NCBI GenBank assembly: GCA_965153455.1 | Contig: OZ234501.1 | Location: 15,736,855-15,800,854 of the forward strand | Direction: 5' to 3' | Length of the DNA stretch: 64,000 nt | Source of the DNA: Sphagnum compactum | Lineage: Eukaryota; Bryophyta; Sphagnopsida; Sphagnales | Shown: positions 24,036 to 35,619 of the stretch, piece after piece | Layout of the letters: every line of letters begins with the position of its first letter | Numbering within the stretch: the first letter of the stretch is position 1 | Notes under the pieces: model-generated | What the model saw: only the letters and a program-made list of their open reading frames with translations | The model's database searches: none | Told to the model about the DNA's origin: nothing | Position numbers and translations under genes: made by a program

Positions 24036-27000
24036 TAGACAATTTGGAGTTTATATTCGAAAGCCCATTTAAGTGCAAACTTGTTAAATTGTTCATCAAA
24101 CTTGATCAACTTGTGTATTTGTCATATGTTGTAATCACCTATGGGAGGGGAGGCACTCCATTTTTGTGAAGTGCCCCGCCCCCTCCCCCCCCCTACACAT
24201 TAGTAGGGTCGGTATGGTGGGAGGCCTCCCACCATATTAGCCTACTCCAATCATGTATTCTAAAGCTGTTTCAATTCTTTGTGGAATTGTATAAGGCTTG
24301 ATAGGAGTTGCAATTTGCCAAATCCTATTTGCTCTCTCTAGTACATAATGGTAAACCCTAAACCCTAAATTATACAATAGTATCCGGGCAGCTTCGACAC
24401 ACAAGTGCCAAATTATTTATTTATTTAAAAAATTGAACTTTTTGGTAGCTCAAGAGAATATAGTTATTAAATGCACAATTCCTATCACAACTAGTGCATT
24501 TGCATGTACTTGACTAGGGTTCGATTTTGGTTGTCTTTTGAGTCCGAATTTTTGGAATTTTCTTTGGCATAGAGGGAACTTGATGAATTTTCAAAATTTA
24601 GAGAAAATTAAAATAATTTAATTTATGCCGAAACTGCCCATTTAGTGCAGTAATATATTTTTTATCCACCATTATAACAATTCTGATATCTTTCTGATAT
24701 AGTAAGGAAGTCAGAAAGGGCCTTGAGAATGAGGGAAAAATATTGGGACAATAGAGGGAAAAAAACACATATCAAAAAGGAAATTATTTCGATTATTTTG
24801 GAATTTTCTTAATTTGGTACAAGTTTAATATTTTTTTCTTTTCTAATTTTTCGAAAAAAAATCTTAAGTAATTATGAAAAAGATTAAGGTTGAGTTTGGG
24901 TTTAATATTTTGTTCAATTTAATGTTTTTGACTCTTTCTATTCCTGAGTGTAAAATCAAAATATTCAAGTGAATTTACTTGTGAATACTTGCAACCAATG
25001 TTGGGCATGTCCATGTTTTAGACCTCGGTTTTAGAAGGTATTGAATCTCTAGTTCTAAACCCTCTTCTTTTGGACCCAAAACCGAGATCAAACCCACTCC
25101 TAAGATTATTAGGGTGTTCAACTTATCTAGATGGCAACGGACCTAAATTGCTTGAAGGTGTCCCAAGCAAAGTCATGTCTAATTATAAAATGAAACAACT
25201 ACGTTAGTACCTTGGCCATTTCAACACATGTTTGTCGAATAATTAATTAATTAATTAATTTTGAAACATTCATTTCAACAAATGAATTTTTAAATATATT
25301 CTCTTATTTTCCTTCACAATATTTTTTGATTTGGAAGCAATAATTTTTGAAATTTTCAACATTTTCTGAAAATAATATAATTTAGTGTCGAATTGGCCAA
25401 GGTACTACGGTAATATGTTCACCATCATCTTTGCACATTAACAAAATGAGCTCCAAATTCATATATGAAGGAAGGTAGTTTGTTTGTTCTCCCAAACCAC
25501 ATCACCTCTTGCCACGCTTTTTATACCTTTTGGAAAGTCCTCAATGAGTAGGGATGCATCGAGTTAACTTCATAATAATGTTTTGATGTGTGGTGAAGAA
25601 ATTAGTGAATATTGAAAAGTCTTTTCACTTAAATTCATTTAAATCAGAACTAAAAATTATAAGGGAATTCGGGTGCGCTTTTAGTTTTTTCAAGAAAACC
25701 CTCCACGAGTGAATAGGATTTCATGGAGGTGACTTGAAAATTTATAGATCTAAGGTGTGGAAGATATTGAAAATTTGAATAGTTTTTCATTGGAAATTTC
25801 ATTATCACTTCCACTAAAAATCTCTTACAATTTTGGTGGAGTTAGCCCATTTTGAATGGAACTTGAGTGGAATGTTCAATGGATTGGGGACATGTTATAT
25901 AATAGCATAAATGATGACCATCATCTATACACCATTTTTGTTTTTAGAATAAGCAAAGTTCATGTCAAACCAATGCCTATATGTGGTTTGCCACTCATAC
26001 AAAAGTTGGGTTAATTTATTTGTCATTAATTCAAAATGTTATCGAGGACCTTAAGGATTAAAAATACACTATTCTCAATACATACTAACTACTTAAAACA
26101 ACTTCACCAAATGCATCACAATTAAATTCCATATATTACGTAAATTTGTCGTTCAAACATAAGGCTGAAACATAGGTTGAGATATAGAACTTAACACAAA
26201 AAAACTACAAAAATAATGCATTAGCATTAGTAGACAATGGGGCCTAAAATTCCTTTTAACACCAAAATTTGGTGCTAAAAGGAGTTTCATGCGAAGTTTT
26301 TTTTTTGGTAGCATTGCACATTCACTACTATTTAATATTAGTGAATTCTTCACTTGAGCATGGGCTAAATCAATTCCAACTTGGAATTGTCTTAGATACA
26401 ATGACTTATGAAACCTAAAGTTGTTATTTCTAAACTAGGTTTGATGAATCATTGTCACTCAAATTATGATAATGGAACATAGTGTGGTTCATATTAATTA
26501 GTTCATGGGTGCACCCACACTTTTTTTTATTTGTTGAAGGAGCCACATTGATTGGCCAATCACCAATGTTTTTGGAACATTCAATTCTCCCTAACAAAAA
26601 CACCTCTTTGGATCCTAGTTGCAAAATGTAAACAAATATGCTCCCCCATGGCTCACCTTTTTACTTTATATACATGAAAGTTGAACTTTGGGCAAACCAT
26701 ATGGGATAAAATTAAGGTGCTATTGAGAACGTCTTGAGAAACAACTTGGCAACTTGGGGAACCTAATGGGAACATCATGAGAACACAACGGGAACAAAGA
26801 ACAAAACAAAAAAAATACCTTTTGCTTCCCCTAAAAGAAAAAATTTGACCTTCATTAGTGCATTCTACATCGTTTCATTGGCTACATGAAACTTTTATTT
26901 GCAAAATCGTTTGTCACCATTTTTGACATGGGCTAATGGCAAAGGCACAATTTGTGGGACATAGTATAATCATTATTGATTAGTTTGTAAAGGAGCTTTG

Positions 27001-28300
27001 TTGAACTCCACACCCTTTCCACAAGTGCAAAATCATCAAGCTTTTGTCCAAGGGAAGTGGTATTTGACTTTGAGTTAAGTAGATTGTTGGGATTGCATTT
27101 TGGCATTCTACAACCATGGCACTAAAAGCTTAGTAATTTGCATGGTAGTTGTTGCTTGCTAGTGCAATTGCTCTTAGTAAATTGTTACCAACACCTTTAA
27201 ACCACAAGAAGAAAAATTATACATCAATGCAAATTATTAACATCCTCCAAATCATAAAAAGGAAAAGCTATGTGTGTTTTTGGTGTCCAATGTTGTGAGC
27301 AAGTTAAATGGCAACCATCCATAAAAGTTAGCCAAATTTTGATATAAATAAAATATGAAATATAAAAAAATTAGGCATCCTTTTAGATTTTCCCCTAATT
27401 GTTAAATATAAAAATATGGGATTTCCAAAGTTTCATGTTTTAAAATCCCAAAACTGCTTATTTATTGCAAATGTTTCCAAAAATGTTTAGGAATTTTGTT
27501 ATATATATGAAATCATGACCATCCATAATATTGGCTTGAAATGTGGTACGAAATTAAAATTTTGTTTAAGCTTCCTTCTATGTTGTTGGCTACTTGTTGA
27601 ATATAAAAAAATTTACTTTTAAAAAAAAAACTAATATAGCTATTGGAAACCCCAAAAGTTTCTTATTTATTGCAAAATTTGTAAAAATGTTTCTCCCACT
27701 TTGAAATGTAGATGAAGTGGCCCATCACCCATTAAAAGATTTAACCAAATTTGGCTATAAATGAGATATCAAAATATAAAAAAGATTTAAGCATCTTTCA
27801 ATGTTGTTTGTTATTTGCTACCCTTGGGAACAAAGGTTTATTTTTCTTGATTTTGTGATGTAGCTAGCCACATTGGCGATTCCCCACAAGCAGAATTAAC
27901 CAAATTTGGTTACATACTAAAGAAGAAAGTAAAAAAATTCAAGAATTTTTCATGACATCCTAAAACCTATTGTCTAAATATGGCAATTTCAAACCAATTT
28001 TTTTTTTTCAAAATTCAACAATTTTGGCAATTTTGTTTCACAATAATCTTTTATATGGGGCACATTGGGTTTTTTTATGTTTTGCCAAGTGGCAAAAATT
28101 TGCCAAAATAAAAACCCTCCCTTGGGAGTTTGGAATATAATATGGAAATCTAAATAATGTTATTAAATTTTCTTTCAAAATATGGCAAATAACAATTATG
28201 CATCTTGTATATGGCATTTTCCATTTTAAAAATCATCAAGAAATAAAACCGCTAAACCGCATAAAAACAAAACTCTAACTTGCATCTAGTTTATTTCATG
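24036..28300. other. Long AT-rich gene-poor region
   Basis: Contains a C-rich patch (24170-24195), a telomere-like patch AAACCCTAAACCCTAAA at about 24352-24369, (AATT)n at about 25236-25262, and diverged repeats around 27300-27950 sharing CCAAATTTKGNTATAAAT. No gene or complete transposon was recognised. Confidence 0.55.
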
Positions 28301-28830
28301 ATGCATTTTCTTCATCTAAGAAGGCATGCTCACTATTTAGTAATCACAAGCTCTCTCATTTGTTTTTGTTTTCACTTATAGGTAGCAACAAATTGTGACT
28401 TCTCATGTTTTCATCCACAAAGGCATGCTCACCATTAAATAATGCCAAGCTCTCACATGTCTTCTTGGTGTTCATGATGCCATTGTCATGGTTTCATCCA
28501 TAAAGGCATGTTTATTAGTTAGTTAATAATCATGACCTCTCTCACATTTGTCCTTCCTCTTCACAAATAAGTAGTAGCATAGTGCATTTAGTCTTGTTTT
28601 CATACATGAAATCAATGCTCATTCATAAATAATGACATGCTCTCACATTTTATCCTCTTCATGACTATAATGTCACAAAGTGCTACTAATAAATTTTCAT
28701 CCAAAAAGGCATGTTCACTAGTTAATAATCATCAACAATTTCATTTGTCTTCATTTTCACGAATAGGGTAACAACACATATTGACTATGAAATTTTCATC
28801 CATGAAGGCATGGTCACGACTAAACAATGG
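28300..28830. repeat. Diverged tandem repeat, about 97 bp unit, six copies
   Basis: Units carrying TTTCATCCAYRAAGGCATGYTCACTAGTTAATAATCA-like sequence followed by CTCTCACATTTGTCTTC recur near 28313, 28410, 28496, 28600, 28700 and 28798. They are far more diverged than the 83-bp satellite, so they are an older array. Confidence 0.75.
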
Positions 28831-29233
28831 GTCAAAACACACACTCAAAGGAGCCAAAAAGGGTGTGGAATGTCAAAAGTTACCATAAATAATAAAAATT
28901 TAAATTTTTTTTGCCTTTTAAAACCATGATAATCATAACAAGTTAATCTTTTATAACACATATGAATGTTAAGAAACTCAAATTAAATCCAATTGATTTA
29001 ATTTTAGGTCTTGATTTAGTTAAGAACTTTTGAAAGCGAAATTTTGTCTCATTAAAAGAAAAAACATTTTTACAAAGAACTTTCAAAGGACTTATATGAT
29101 AAAAATAAGTTGATAATAAAAAATATTAGATGATAATAACACCCTAAAAAAATTCATACTTTTGAAGAGGTGAAATTTTAAAACTCTGAAAATTCAAAAT
29201 ATATTTTAGAATGTCCAATTTTCAAGAGTGATT

Positions 29234-29269
<36 letters not shown>

Positions 29270-30400
29270 TATAATGTACATGATGCATTGAACAAATTTC
29301 ATGATGTAATCATCACTTAATATTGTACTTATCACCAAACATAAAAAGACAGAAACCCCACACTCAAAATAGAAAGGAGAAAACATGACCAAAAATCAAA
29401 ACCGAGGAGCAGTTTGAATGTATAGCAATGAAAAGAGCAAAACCCAACACTAAAAAAATGAAAGGAGAAAATAAGATCAGAAACAAAATTGAGGAGCAGG
29501 TTTGAACCATGCAATGGTCATATGCACATTCAGGGATCATCAACAGCAATGTGTATGGTATTGACCACCTACCATTACATCCCCACTGACGTCATCAACT
29601 AACTCCATGTGGCAATGGATGGTGGCTATGTCAAACATTAAGCAACATATCAAGCCTTTATCACAAGGCAGTTGATAATGAGAAAACTCAGCCATGGTGC
29701 TGGCTACCTTAACAAAACGTAAAAGAGAATGAGAGGGCTGTGAAACCCAAGACTAAACAAAGACACAGAATGAAAAAGATAAAAAAAGGAAAAGGGCCAA
29801 GAAAAAGGAAAAGCAAACAAGAAAAGCAAAAGCAAAAGGAGGGGGAAAGAAATCGCGAACTCTGAGGGCAAGATCTTCAGAGGACAAAAGATCCCCACAT
29901 AGGATTAAGAACTTAGAAGCTCTCTGAGATTATCATTTTGAAGGTTTGAAATGCAGAAACCCCAAATATACATTTCTCTTTGCTAAGCAAATCTCTGGTC
30001 AAACTTAAAAGGGACTCTAAAGATTGACCTTTTCTCTTCAGCAGGATTAAGTTGCCATTTGGCCTCTGAAGAACGCGAATTTCACAGAACACACTTCTCC
30101 AATTTCACAGAATCTGAAACATTGGAATCTAGATGAAGGATATGGATCATACCTGCATACTCTGGCTGAGAACACTCATCAAAAATGTCAACAAAAGCCT
30201 TTGAAATCTTGGGCTAATGCTCGATCCAACAAATTAAGAGACAAGAAATTAGAAGTACAATGAAGCTCAAAAAATGATACAGGGTACATGTATTTGGTAA
30301 TGCTAAGGTATTCACCTGGAAGCCAAAATGATCATGAAGAAATGCAGTAGACAAGGGCAGACTAATGCATGGCCATACTTGCCAGCTGCTTCTGCCAAAA
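28831..30400. other. Intergenic region with (TA)n
   Basis: (TA)n lies at about 29241-29264. Short minus-strand frames at 29332-29898 are low complexity. The right part (from about 29.6 kb) becomes richer in GC, grading into the coding-like block after it. Confidence 0.5.
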
Positions 30401-30419
30401 GAGGAACTCTCAGCTATAT

Positions 30420-31820
30420 TATGCAGAGGTGCTTAAGCTTCACAGATTCTTCCAGGGTTATCCACTGCAAAAAGAAAGACTGGAATCATTGTGGGGATTG
30501 AATTCCCTTTGAAAACTGACCAGTGAGATTGGATGCAGAGTCCAGCTTCAGATGCTCGTCAGATGTGTATTCACAACCATACTCCCAGAATGACAAAAGA
30601 ATCTCTCTAGTGGTCTTCCAAGTGCTGTTCCTCCAGTTCTTGTATCAGATCTGGTAACAATAACAAACTTCAAAGGTACTCTGATGGCTACTGGAGGGAT
30701 TGATGAACTGTCCAGCACAGCTGTTTGCACCACCTGATTTAAAAAAAAGTTAAAACTCATCGCAACCCAGCCTTAATTGTAAACATCTAACACAATGACA
30801 TTACAGTTTTCACATCTCTGCATCAGGAACTATGGAGTATTAAGTCTTGAATGCTAAAAAGGAAAAATCTATCTATTCCACAGAGCAACATTGGCTCAAA
30901 TCTTTCCAGTACATTGAATATAGAGAGAGATGACTTTGACACTTACAGGGAGGAATGCAATTAGTGATCGCGAGGATACACCACTCATGATATTGTTTGG
31001 CTTGCAAAAAACACTTTCAACTTCCCACATGGAAGGTTGTTCCACAAATGTTGAAAGCTCCATCCTGTAAAAAGATCCATTCCAGTCCAAGCCAATCTTG
31101 GAACCTACAACCCTGATACCTGCACCAGAACATGACACTCCTACCTCACATGTAAAATCTGTAATCCCTGCAGTACTCCTCAAGGATCTCACAAGAATCC
31201 ATGTGCTATATTCCAGGCTTTTGAGAAGGACTTGGAACCACAGCATTGTCTGTCAAAGATGTCAGGAGACCTGATTGCAAATGAGCCCCTGGTGAGGTCA
31301 AGTATCATAGTAGTGAACTGCAATAAATAAACCACTTATAACACCATGGCTTTCAAAATGTGTTCACTCAGATGATGATAGGAACAACTAGAGGAGTATT
31401 TAAACCTGACCATACACCTTACATCAAGAAAGTGAATGGTGCCACAACAAATTGCCATGATCATCTTATCCTGAAGCCAAGCAAACCTCATTTTCCCATA
31501 CCACTGAAGTTCACCAAGCTCAGTCGACAGGGGAATAAGGGTCTTGAGGGACCAGTTTACAGGTTTATGTTTAGGGTCAAGAGCTCAGAATTGGAGAATA
31601 TGTAGGGATGTGAGAAACTTGTGGAAAACAGTCCAGAAAGATGGCTCAAGTTGCCATCTGAATTGGAAGCAGCCCTTAGCTCCCACCTTCTTCCAAAACT
31701 GATGGCAATGAAAAACCCTGGCTGCATTGCTGAAGGATGGAAAAACACATATGACATAGACCACCAAATTCCCTACAAGGATGGCATGATTCTAGTTTCC
31801 CCCTACTGCTTGCCCTAAAT
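30420..31820 (-). other. Coding-like block, possibly a decayed gene
   Basis: On the minus strand an open frame of 116 codons (31246-30896) is followed by one of 70 codons (30760-30548). In a different frame, overlapping the second, lies a peptide with EYGCEYTSDEHLKLDSAS that ends at a possible GT donor (about 30521). Some potential splice sites would leave introns of only about 30 bp, too short for plants. The plus strand is also open (31360-31605 and 31621-31818, same frame, one stop between). I do not recognise a family in any frame. The mixture suggests an eroded gene downstream of RAD17, or exons of a fast-evolving gene that I cannot assemble. Confidence 0.3.
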
Positions 31821-32336
31821 CTTTGGATTGACTTCTCTAACTGGGAACAGATACCCTCACTTTCTGGTTGATGTATTTGGGTGTTAAAATGGTTTCAGAT
31901 ACCTAATAAGGATTGGAAATGGCATAATTTGAGTCAGTTTCTAGCATTGACCTCTGGATCAGGAGAATCTATGAATTAGCTGTCCTGAAAGTCCCCGGGA
32001 AGACATTGGGTCACATTTGCCCACATGATTTCATTTCTCTTGGGTTGCCAGGAGTTGGGGTATCAATAAGGTTAAAAGTTAGTTTCCATTGTGTCTATGT
32101 ATTAACCTCTATTTGCAAATGGGAGAGAACAACCACAATTGTCAACAGAGTGTGCAGGAGCTGTGAAACATGTGAGGCTTTGAATGTTAGTGTCCCAAGT
32201 GAGTACCAAATATTGGTGTGCAAACTCTGCACTGATCTGCATATGACTACACCCTTGGTTTTGGAATGGTAATTGTTGACTCTGCAGTTTCCAATATGAC
32301 CAAAGAATTGTGTACCATGCAGTGATACGCACCTGA

Positions 32337-34556
32337 CTAAACATCTTCAATTTCATCCTCTTCTTCCAATGAAGTCCCTAACGGTAGCATATCAAAAGTG
32401 CTGCATGACTTCGCACCCATGAAATCTCTATTTAGGCAGCTTGAGTCAAAAGAGACTAAATTCTTTTGTGGCCAATATGTAACTCCTTCATCATTGAACT
32501 GCAACCCACAAAAAGAAATTCTCAGTTAATTACACCATTGAAAACATAAAAAATAAAGGAGAAAGGACAGTGGAATTTTACGTACTTGGTAATGGTCACC
32601 TGGTTGCTCTGTGGCTGCAAAAAAATTCCCCTGTGAACCTGAAGACCAAGCTTGAGCTTTAATTTCCATCTTCTTCTCAGCAAGGTGATACTCAACCTGC
32701 CTGAGTGCTGGGGCTCGCAGAGATTGCCACTTGCGTTGAGCAGGGTGCATGTTTGCAAACAGAACTCCACGCGCAGCTACAGAGTCTGCTGCCATTGCTG
32801 CAATGTGGGAAGGATTCACATCATCTGAGTCCATAGAAAACTGATATGAGGAGCTCCGCAGGCGCCAGTTTCCTGGAGCCTTGAGCAACATATCGGCGTC
32901 ACTCAGATAGCCCTCAATTGCTGCAACATCATCGATTGCATCCTCATCTACAAACTGCAAAACGTTTTCATGAAGGAAGGCCAATATACTTGAAGTCTCT
33001 GTGCGAGCTTTGGAGAGAATCATCTCAGGAACTTCCATATTCAGAGGAGGCCTCCTGAATCTTTCTCCAAGCTCCATGATAGTCCCTTCACCTTCAGCAC
33101 AAGCTTGCACTGCGTGTCTTTTATTGTACAAGAACTTTCCAAGAGCATGATAGAGAGAAAGGATGCCATCTCGACCAGCAATCGAACAAGAGCTACTCTT
33201 CTTCCGGACCAAGCTCCCGGTGTACAAGGAACCATATTCTTCACAAGCAGTGACCTCTTGTTTACATGATATCCTTCGCACCTTTTGCTGACCCTGGTGG
33301 GGGCCATCCTGCTCCAAATCCAGGCAAAGAAACTGGAGTGATAGAATGGCATTTCGAACATCTCCCCCACAGCTATCAGCAATCGCCTCTACTAAATCTG
33401 CTGGGACACGGCATTGCTCTACTACAGCAATCTTCACAAGAAGCTTCTTTATAACATTTGCAGTAATTGGATTAAATGCAATTTTGGTGGCACCCGCAGC
33501 TTCCAGAACTCGCTGGATTTCCGCAAGCCGCCCTTGTTGCCTCCCGTCTCCTTCAGCAGTCTCAGCCATGTCTGTCATCAACAAAACTGTAATGAAATTG
33601 ACAGATAGTGCAAGGGTTTGCAATGACCTGCACAGTTGCTGTTGCCGTTCTCTGTCATTGGCCACAGGTAGGTCATCGATGACAAGAAGCTTGACACCTT
33701 TGGTTTGACTATGGCTGCTCTGCTGCCACTGCAACGGGTCCGTCTTCTTCTTCTCCGAAAAAGAAGAAACCGGTGTGGACACAACAGGCAGCAACGGAAA
33801 CTTGCGAGCGTTTTCCAAGAAAGACTGGAACTCATCCAGCTTCGACATGTAGGGCACACTGGAACCGGAAGAAACCTGATGCTTGATGTGCTCTTGCCAC
33901 AGTGTCGGAGTGGGAGTTTTCCACTCGAGGATCTCCAGAGTCAGAGCTTTTGCCAGCACGCGAATAACAGCTGTCTTGCCCACTCCTGCTGGTCCTGTAA
34001 GTATCAACATTCGGTTGCTGCGACGATTTCCGAGAGTCTGACAAGAAAGTACTTGTCCCTCCAGCCATGATCGCACTTCAGCAATCTTCTTACTGTGTAC
34101 AGCCAAATCGCCAACACTGTGCGGAGAGTATTTCTCCGTCCAGAGCAACGACTCGGAAACCGCTACGCACTCTTCCCCTTCAACCTTCGCCTCCGCCGCA
34201 TCAGACCTACGGCTACCACTCTGAAAATCTGCCGAGGCAACATCGCTTGGTTTGAGAAATGGCAACAATCCTCTCCGTTGCTTGGCATTCAAGCCCTTCT
34301 TGCTCCTACTATTTGTCCGCAACGAAGACGCTTGTACAGCACAGGATGATCGTGTTCTATCATTGCTGTTCGATTTCCGATTCTCCTGTCCAGAATTCTC
34401 AGCTTTCAAAGCCGTATAATCTTCTTCTACTAGGGGACGAAAGGAAGGAACCTTGAAAGAAGAGGAAGAAGAAGAAGCAGGAGTTTTTTTCGCAACAACT
34501 GGCTGCTCGTCTTCATCGTCCGACACGAGAATCCTACACTTCTTGCGCTTTGCCAT
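32337..34556 (-). CDS. RAD17: RAD17 DNA-damage checkpoint clamp loader
   Basis: RAD17 replaces RFC1 in the alternative clamp loader that places the 9-1-1 (RAD9-RAD1-HUS1) ring on damaged DNA in the nucleus. Exon 1 is 34556-32586 and exon 2 is 32498-32337, 710 residues in total. WTEKYSP at 139-145 and DLAVHSKKIAEVRSWL form the family entry motif. Walker A is GPAGVGKT at 188-195, and the Walker B-like LLVIDDLP ends near 296. A sensor-2-like GGDVRNAILSLQFL and LYHALGKFLYNKR follow, then the C-terminal LHENVLQFVDE segment. The N-terminus is acidic and Ser-rich. I chose MAKRKKCRILVSDDEDE as start because it is lysine-rich and followed by an acidic patch, as in nuclear homologues; in-frame Met codons further upstream would add unrelated sequence. 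The tail ends in an acidic EEEDEIEDV. No frame breaks. The intron is only 87 bp. Confidence 0.92.
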
Positions 34557-35619
34557 TCCTTCTCCCGCACTGCTCGCCCTGCACATCCCCGCACCTCCAA
34601 AGCTCCATCGCCCGCCCGGCCTGACCTGCGCGCAGCCGAGAGAGAGAGCACGCGCGACGCAACAGTGGTGAGGAGGTCTACGCCTCTCTACACAGGTAAT
34701 TGTGAAGACGAACAAATAGGACTAAGCCCTTCTGATTATTAACTAGTGAGCATGCCTTCACGGATGAAATAGTGTTAATGCTTCCTCATTTCATTCATAT
34801 GCAACATTGACCACTTTCACAAATGCCCCCTTTGGCTTCAAGAATTTTTGAATGTTGCAGAAACTTGCAACAAACTCAATACACATTCCTCTATTTTCAG
34901 GTGTATACTCTGTCGCCCTTTCTTTGGGTAGATTTATTCCCTTTTTGAGTGATGCGTAGAGAGAGAGATACATGACTAGAAAACAACTCATTTGCAAAAA
35001 TCACAAGCAGCTCATCCTCTGTGATCACCCTGCCTCTTGCGGCAAGTTCAAATCCTAAACCCTAATAACATTTAAATGGTAAATGTTCCTTGAAGCTCTC
35101 AAAAAATGAACTCACAGTTCACAGTAACATCTGGTGAACATTCCTCAAAATGCGGGACCAGATGAGAACTACACCATTTGATAATCTCTCCCTTACAAGG
35201 AGAGCCAATAAAATCTCTCTCTCTCTCTCTCTTCTTGTAGATAGATTCCTCAAATTGAACAGTTTGCAGTAAGGCCTACTGAACATTCCTCAAAAGTTGG
35301 GACAAAATTAATACTACATCGTTCTGTAGTCTCTGAATTACACGCTGAGTCAACAAACAATGATCAGCAAACCATGACACCATGGGCCAACGAAATCAAT
35401 GAATATCAGACTTTGGATTGATGGCTCTCTTCCCCATGGATCCAATGGGCATATGTGCTTGGGTGATTTAAGCAGTTCAGAAATCTATTTGCAAAGCCAT
35501 TCAAGAGTGTATCTCAAGATCTGCAAGTGATTTGCACAAACTAAGGCTCTTGAATGATCAACGCATTAGTATAATTGGAGCTTTACACTAGAGACAAAAT
35601 TTTTGAAGGAGATGATGTG
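34557..35619. promoter_or_regulatory. RAD17 upstream region and DRT111 3' flank
   Basis: The first part (34557-34700) is GC-richer and probably RAD17 5' UTR and promoter. A (CT)n run lies at 35214-35231, and a single AAACCCTAA telo-box-like motif at about 35055. No gene was recognised. Plant telo-boxes are often found near promoters of replication and translation genes, but this one is too far away for a firm link. Confidence 0.4.

Noticed and set aside
30920-31180. A spliced minus-strand reading through YRFYMYQGCRFQDW
   Set aside because: It needs an intron of about 34 bp and runs into a TGA shortly after; too short for plant introns.
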